From contig CM062818.1 in the NCBI GenBank assembly GCA_031772625.1, positions 213,087,742 to 213,151,741 on the forward strand: a stretch of DNA of 64,000 nucleotides. Direction: 5' to 3'. This stretch comes from Pinus tabuliformis. Its lineage: Eukaryota > Streptophyta > Pinopsida > Pinales > Pinaceae. The notes beneath the pieces were generated by a model. It saw only the letters and a program-made list of their open reading frames with translations, searched no databases and was not told the origin of the DNA. A program made the translations under genes and the position numbers. This document shows, piece after piece, positions 59,847 through 64,000 of this stretch (positions are counted from its first letter, which is position 1; each line of letters opens with the position of its first letter).

Positions 59847-61362
59847 ATGGAGGCACAGGGAGGAGGGAGCTCCACTCCCTCCTACAGTAATGTGGTTTCA
59901 AACAGAGGAAGAGCAGGGAATAAGAACAAGCCTCCACAATCCTTGGAGGTCAAGGCAAAAAACTCTGAAACTCAGAAGGCAAAAGGCAGCAAAACCCATG
60001 CAGAACAAGGTACCCACGAGGAAGACTAACAAGAGGAGAAAGCAGAAGACAGAGGTTAGGGAGTAGAGAATAGAACCAAGTTGGGGCCGGGTAAACCCAA
60101 TACCATAACCAAACCGCGGGTTATATTGAATGATCCAGCTCTGCAAGAGCACAGGGATCACATGGAAAACTATGCCATTATATGAAAGTTTATGGGAATC
60201 TGGTTGTGAGAGAAAGCGTTGTACACTTGGATAAAATACAACTAGAAACCAAAGGGGGAGTTAAATATACATCTTAGATACAAGGGTTTTTTTACAGTAG
60301 TGTTCACGAACATGGAGGACAGAGACGGGATTTTTGAAGGAGGACCATACTTCTTTGTAGATGTTAGTCTCTATATGCGGCCATGGACAATGCACTTTGT
60401 GCCAGAGTAAGAAACCTTCACTTTAGTACTGGTATGGATTAGACTCTACTCCTTACCTTTAGATTACTGGATGCCAGAGCCTTTAAAAGCTATAGGCAAT
60501 AAATTAGGTCATTTCTTAAAGATTTCAGAGGCAACTCTATGAGGAAAATATACCTCCTATGCCTGTATATGTGTGGAGATGGACCTATCAGGAGCCCTTC
60601 CAGATGAGGTCATTCTAGAAGTATATGATGATGAATGGGTTCAAATAGTTAACTATGAGCATATCCCGTTCAGATGTCACAAATGTCCTAAGCTTGGGCA
60701 CCTATCTAGAGATTGTCCTCTTAATAAAAGGGAGGAATACCTAAACACCAGCAAAGGGAAAGATCAGACAGGTTTCACCAAAGTAGGAGGAAAAGGAAAG
60801 GAGGGGGAAGGAAGACAAAAAGAAACCTACTGGGAATGATAACAAAACAAGAAGTTACAATAGTTTTAAGATCTTAGGAGAAAAGGAAGTAGATGGAGGT
60901 GATCAACAGAATACAGAGAATCAGGCAGCAAGGGGGAAAGGAATAGAGACTAGCATGGAGTTCACACAGGAACAAAATGAACACACGACGGACCCTTTGA
61001 GTACCATGGAAATAGAAAAAGACCATAAAATGACTCAAAGTGAAAGTGGCATAGAGGACCAAGACTTAGAAGAGATCCTAGAAAGGGAGAACCTAGAGCT
61101 GGAAAAGTTTCTAGAACAAGGAGGAAACCTAGAAATAAACTCCATACATCAGGAGGATGTTGACAAGGTACAACAAATTTTCTTTAATAAGTCACATCAA
61201 AAAGTTGCAGGAGTCAAAATAGGACATGATAACCAGGAAAATAAAGGGACTTCCTCAATAGGATTAATAACAAGAAAATTAACAAAAAAACCCAGGCAAG
61301 AGGAGGGGAAGAAAAAGACCGAAAGAACTGTTGTTGGAGTGTGGCAAACTCATGATTGACTC
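59847..61362 (+). pseudogene. LINE ORF1 (DUF4283 plus CCHC knuckle), pseudogene
   Basis: ORF1 protein of plant L1 elements, an RNA-binding partner of the retrotransposition complex. ATG at 59,847 opens a Ser/Gln/Lys-rich N-terminus (MEAQGGGSSTPSYSNVV). About 60,160-60,540 encodes the DUF4283-type domain (GFFTVVFTNMEDRDGIFEGG; MRPWTMHFVPE). The zinc knuckle CHKCPKLGHLSRDC (CX2CX4HX4C) lies at about 60,676-60,717. An acidic C-terminal tail (EDQDLEEILERENLELEKFL) is in another frame and ends with TGA at 61,360-61,362. In the first frame, stops occur near 60,028, 60,061, 60,182, 60,206, 60,251, 60,408 and 60,539, and the frame shifts near 60,835. Some of the stops could have arisen as C-to-T (or G-to-A) changes. 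Confidence 0.82.
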
Positions 61363-61410
61363 AAGAAGGATGAAATACCTTTCCAGTTACTCCTTCAAAA
61401 CCCCACCTCA

Positions 61411-61633
61411 ATGAAAATCATAACCTGGATCATTAGAGGACTAGGGAGTAGAAGAAAACAGAGGAATCTAGGCAATAGGATCAGAGAGGAAAAACCTGAC
61501 ATAGTGTTCATACAAGAAACAAAATGCTCAGTGGAGAAGATCAGAGAAAAACATAGAAAATGGTTAAATAGATATGAATACCTTGAGGTTAAGGCAAATA
61601 AATCTGTTGGGGGAATTTTCACTCTATGGGATC
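61411..61633 (+). pseudogene. LINE ORF2 endonuclease, N-terminal fragment
   Basis: Starts MKIITWIIRGLGSRRKQR, followed by EKPDIVFIQETKCS and VGGIFTLWD. These match the first blocks of the APE-type endonuclease of plant L1 ORF2. The catalytic Asn of the WNxRG block is Ile here, while the QETK glutamate is kept. The frame is cut after 74 codons by the LTR at 61,634. Confidence 0.85.
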
Positions 61634-63927
61634 TGTTAGCCTCCTATTGCAACAGGTTTCATATTTCATAATTGACATTTTTACATGTCAAATATGTCAT
61701 ACTTTGCATGCTGCAGTGTTCCATATTTCCAAAAGAGGCCAAAGAAGATACTGTGAAAGAGTGCTAGTCCAAATGCCACTGTTGTATTCCAATTTTGATG
61801 AGGTGTTCCATTTTTAAAGAGTCTTTCAGTTAAGGGTAGGCCAAATAGTTTAATCTTGGCCTCCCTAGGTTTCAATTTCTTGTTTTAGAATATAGAGAAT
61901 GATATCTGTCCAAACAGTTTAATCTTGGCAGATTTGTATATAGGTAGGGAATCAAAGGAGCCCAACTGTTTAATCTGGGCCCTTGGCAGAAATAAGTGTA
62001 GACTTAGATAGGAGAACAGAAAAAAGAAAAAATTGTAAAGCTGGGTCTGCAAGTTTAAGTGCACCCAGTCCAAAAAGAAGAAAAAATGTTAGGAAAGTAA
62101 GCTGGGTAGGTATTTTTTGAGGTTGCAGAATGTTCATTCATGATCAATTTTGTGTTTCTAAGTGTTATATATTTTCATATCACAGTTATGATGCAGTTTT
62201 TCATCTGGAGGAGCTCAAGCTGGACATAACTAACTCCCCTTCTTCTTATTCCCCAAATCACTCACTGATTTCCCCAAAGAGGTCAAGATCTGCTTGATGC
62301 CTCTTAGTTTCATCATTTTCCATATCATTTACCTTGGTGAAGATCTGCTTCACTCAAGGATTTCCATCCTTCCTCTATAAGTCACTTTTCCCCAAAATAG
62401 CCTAAGGTGCCTTACCTTAGCGCTTTCTTATCACTTGTCATATTAACTACTGACTGTATTATATAGCCCCCTATCTATTTCCCCTCCCCTACTAAATCTA
62501 TGTTAATAACTCCCCTATGTACATATCCCACCTGATAGCACTATAGCTATGTATTTATCAGTTCTGGGACATAATAGTCCACCTGGGATTATTATGAACC
62601 CATCCATGTCATGAAATTGGGATTGGTCTAAACCTCTGGTTAGACCAATGACCTTTACCCACCTCTTTGTCCTCAAAACCCTGTAATTTTACCCCTCCGC
62701 AGTCATTGCACAAAGTTAATGTTTAAAGTGTTATTAAACATTAAGTTTCTTTTCCCCCCCGCTTGTATAAACCCAAAAACCCACAAAACCAAAGTTTACC
62801 CCCCCCCCGCGCGGCATTTTATGAAGATTTGAATATTCCAGCAGCTCCCCCATATAAACTTGCTGCCAGCACTGTTACACTAAAAAATGTCACCTTGACT
62901 ACTTACAGTTAGTATGGCTCAAATCAACAGTCATGCTACCCTTTTTAGGCAAGTCTTATGCCTCTGTTATCCATCTCAAACTCAAAGAAGAGAGAAAGTC
63001 TTGTAAAAACTATGTTTATCTCTGGGGTCGCAGGTTCTCTCTAGCCTTACCTGCGGGGAAGCTGACCATGTTCACAAAAGCTGCGTCCATGGACGCTCTG
63101 TATGTTAAGGGACAGGTGCGTCCTTCTGTAAAAGGCAAAATGCGCGAGTTTTATCTTGAAAAAGTTACTTGTGGTTACTTCTAGAACCTTCTAGAGGTCG
63201 GTTTGATGAAATGGATGCGCCTCCAGTTGGTTCATGTATCTCTATTAAGAGGGAACTTATCCCATCAATAAGGGAGCTATCCCACCCAAAGAGGGGGATT
63301 ATCCCATTGATGGTGGACCTGAATAACCTCTTTACAGCACTATAAATAAAGACATTGAGCCAGAGGGAGGGGAGGTTGGAGCTATACATTTTCTTTGGGT
63401 AAATGTTGCAGGATTTAGGTCTCCCATTTAGAGCCTTGTAAGGAGAGATTGTCTTTACTTGATTCTACTTGGAAGTGGGTGAACTTTGTCAAAGTAGAGG
63501 AAAACCCTTGATGGACCCTGGGAGGAACTTGCACAACACCAAGGCCAGGTTGTAAGAGTTTCTTTGTTTCGTTATTAATACAAACTGGTTTATTTTTCTC
63601 AATAGCTTGTGTTAATGAGTTATTTCATGTGTTCCTTGGTCTACATGTTGAATATATGTTTTATTATATGAAATGCAAGTGCTTGGTAATGGTTTGATTG
63701 TTTGTGGTTGCAGGAATTGATGTGAAGGAGGAGATCATCCGGATCGGCAAGGACGGACTTCAACAACAGCGTTTTGGAATAAGGTAAGCCTAAACACTTG
63801 TAGTTTTCATGTTGTAAAAGGTATATTTAGAGAAAGATCACTCCATTTTGTCTTGTTTGTCATTAGAATGTCTTAGACTTCTAGGAAGGTCAGCCATGTC
63901 TGCACCCTTGACCAATTCCGTGTGACA
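61634..63927 (+). repeat. LTR of a Tat/Ogre-like element, continuing past the window
   Basis: Begins TGTTAGCCTCCTATTGCAAC immediately after LINE coding sequence (GGIFTLWD) and resembles the left end of the 38,626 element. Ends GTGTGACA before a primer-site-like TGGCGACTCCGCTGGGGA. A TATA-type CACTATAAATAAAG lies near 63,340. Pyrimidine-rich C runs (62,753-62,810) resemble those in the other LTRs. Only one LTR is visible, so its length of about 2.3 kb is an estimate. The short open frame at 62,933-63,184 has no recognised family. Confidence 0.6.
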
Positions 63928-63930
63928 AAT

Positions 63931-63948
63931 TGGCGACTCCGCTGGGGA
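63931..63948 (+). promoter_or_regulatory. Putative primer binding site
   Basis: TGGCGACTCCGCTGGGGA starts a few bases after the LTR end. TGGCGACTCC.CTGGGGA-type sites are used by plant Tat/Ogre gypsy elements; I do not assign the tRNA with certainty. Confidence 0.55.
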
Positions 63949-64000
63949 ATCCATTAATGAGAGAGTCTTTTCCTTTGTGTGAACTTTGCTCTGAGAAAAT

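Larger units (their letters stand above)
59738..61633 (+). mobile_element. L1-type LINE, 5' part, interrupted by an LTR
   Basis: It starts GGAAAAGGCGAGGG after a TAA run and carries a plant L1 ORF1 followed by the start of ORF2 endonuclease. It is cut at 61,634 by an LTR that runs off the window; the rest of ORF2 (reverse transcriptase) should lie beyond that element. Having a 5' end with ORF1 in place, it was probably full length when it arrived. Confidence 0.85.

Overview
The window is nuclear DNA of a land plant with a large, transposon-filled genome. The evidence is a plant-type ZIP metal transporter with three exons, plant LTR retrotransposons (one with a Met-tRNA-type primer site), a plant L1 LINE whose ORF1 ends in a CCHC knuckle, and tRNA-derived SINEs. 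The long AT-rich spacers and deeply nested, aged elements fit a gymnosperm or other big-genome seed plant, but the species cannot be named from the sequence. No intact host gene was found.

Left part (1-29,550): a segment carrying a ZIP/IRT-type transporter gene is present twice in direct orientation, as unit A (1-7,576, continuing past the left edge) and unit B (18,868-29,550). Both ZIP copies are pseudogenes with independent damage. Unit B was later hit by a short, internally deleted copia element inside exon 1 (25,274-29,156, duplication GCCAC) and by a small foldback element; unit A gained a 57-bp minisatellite. Between the units lie a non-autonomous hAT transposon with a perfect 8-bp target duplication (11,353-12,835) and a LINE-type retroposon nested in an older one (13,269-16,394), each with its own long target duplication.

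Middle part (about 29,560-38,625, resuming at 59,213-59,737): a very AT-rich tandem array built from degenerate GGGTTTATAATATTAATCCC-like units, organised into a higher-order repeat of about 3.9 kb. The first copy holds a young tRNA-SINE (30,905-31,022) and a near-perfect foldback of about 370 bp; the second copy shows both empty sites.

Right part (38,626-64,000): the same array is split by stacked LTR-type elements. A 5.8-kb insertion (38,626-44,440, duplication GGTGC) carries an unrecognised coiled-coil-rich coding region and no visible pair of LTRs. Twenty-seven bases further on is a non-autonomous LTR element (44,468-59,207, duplication AAGAT). Inside the first bases of its left LTR sits a Ty3/gypsy element (44,477-54,213, duplication AGGCC). 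That gypsy element has an extra RNase H domain between protease and reverse transcriptase as well as the usual RNase H after it. The array is then followed by the 5' part of an L1 LINE (59,738-61,633), itself cut by an LTR of a possible Tat/Ogre-like element (61,634 to about 63,927) that runs off the window.

All element boundaries come from terminal repeats, target duplications and uninterrupted paralogous copies read by eye. Ages are relative only. Retroviral-type elements are described as fossils.
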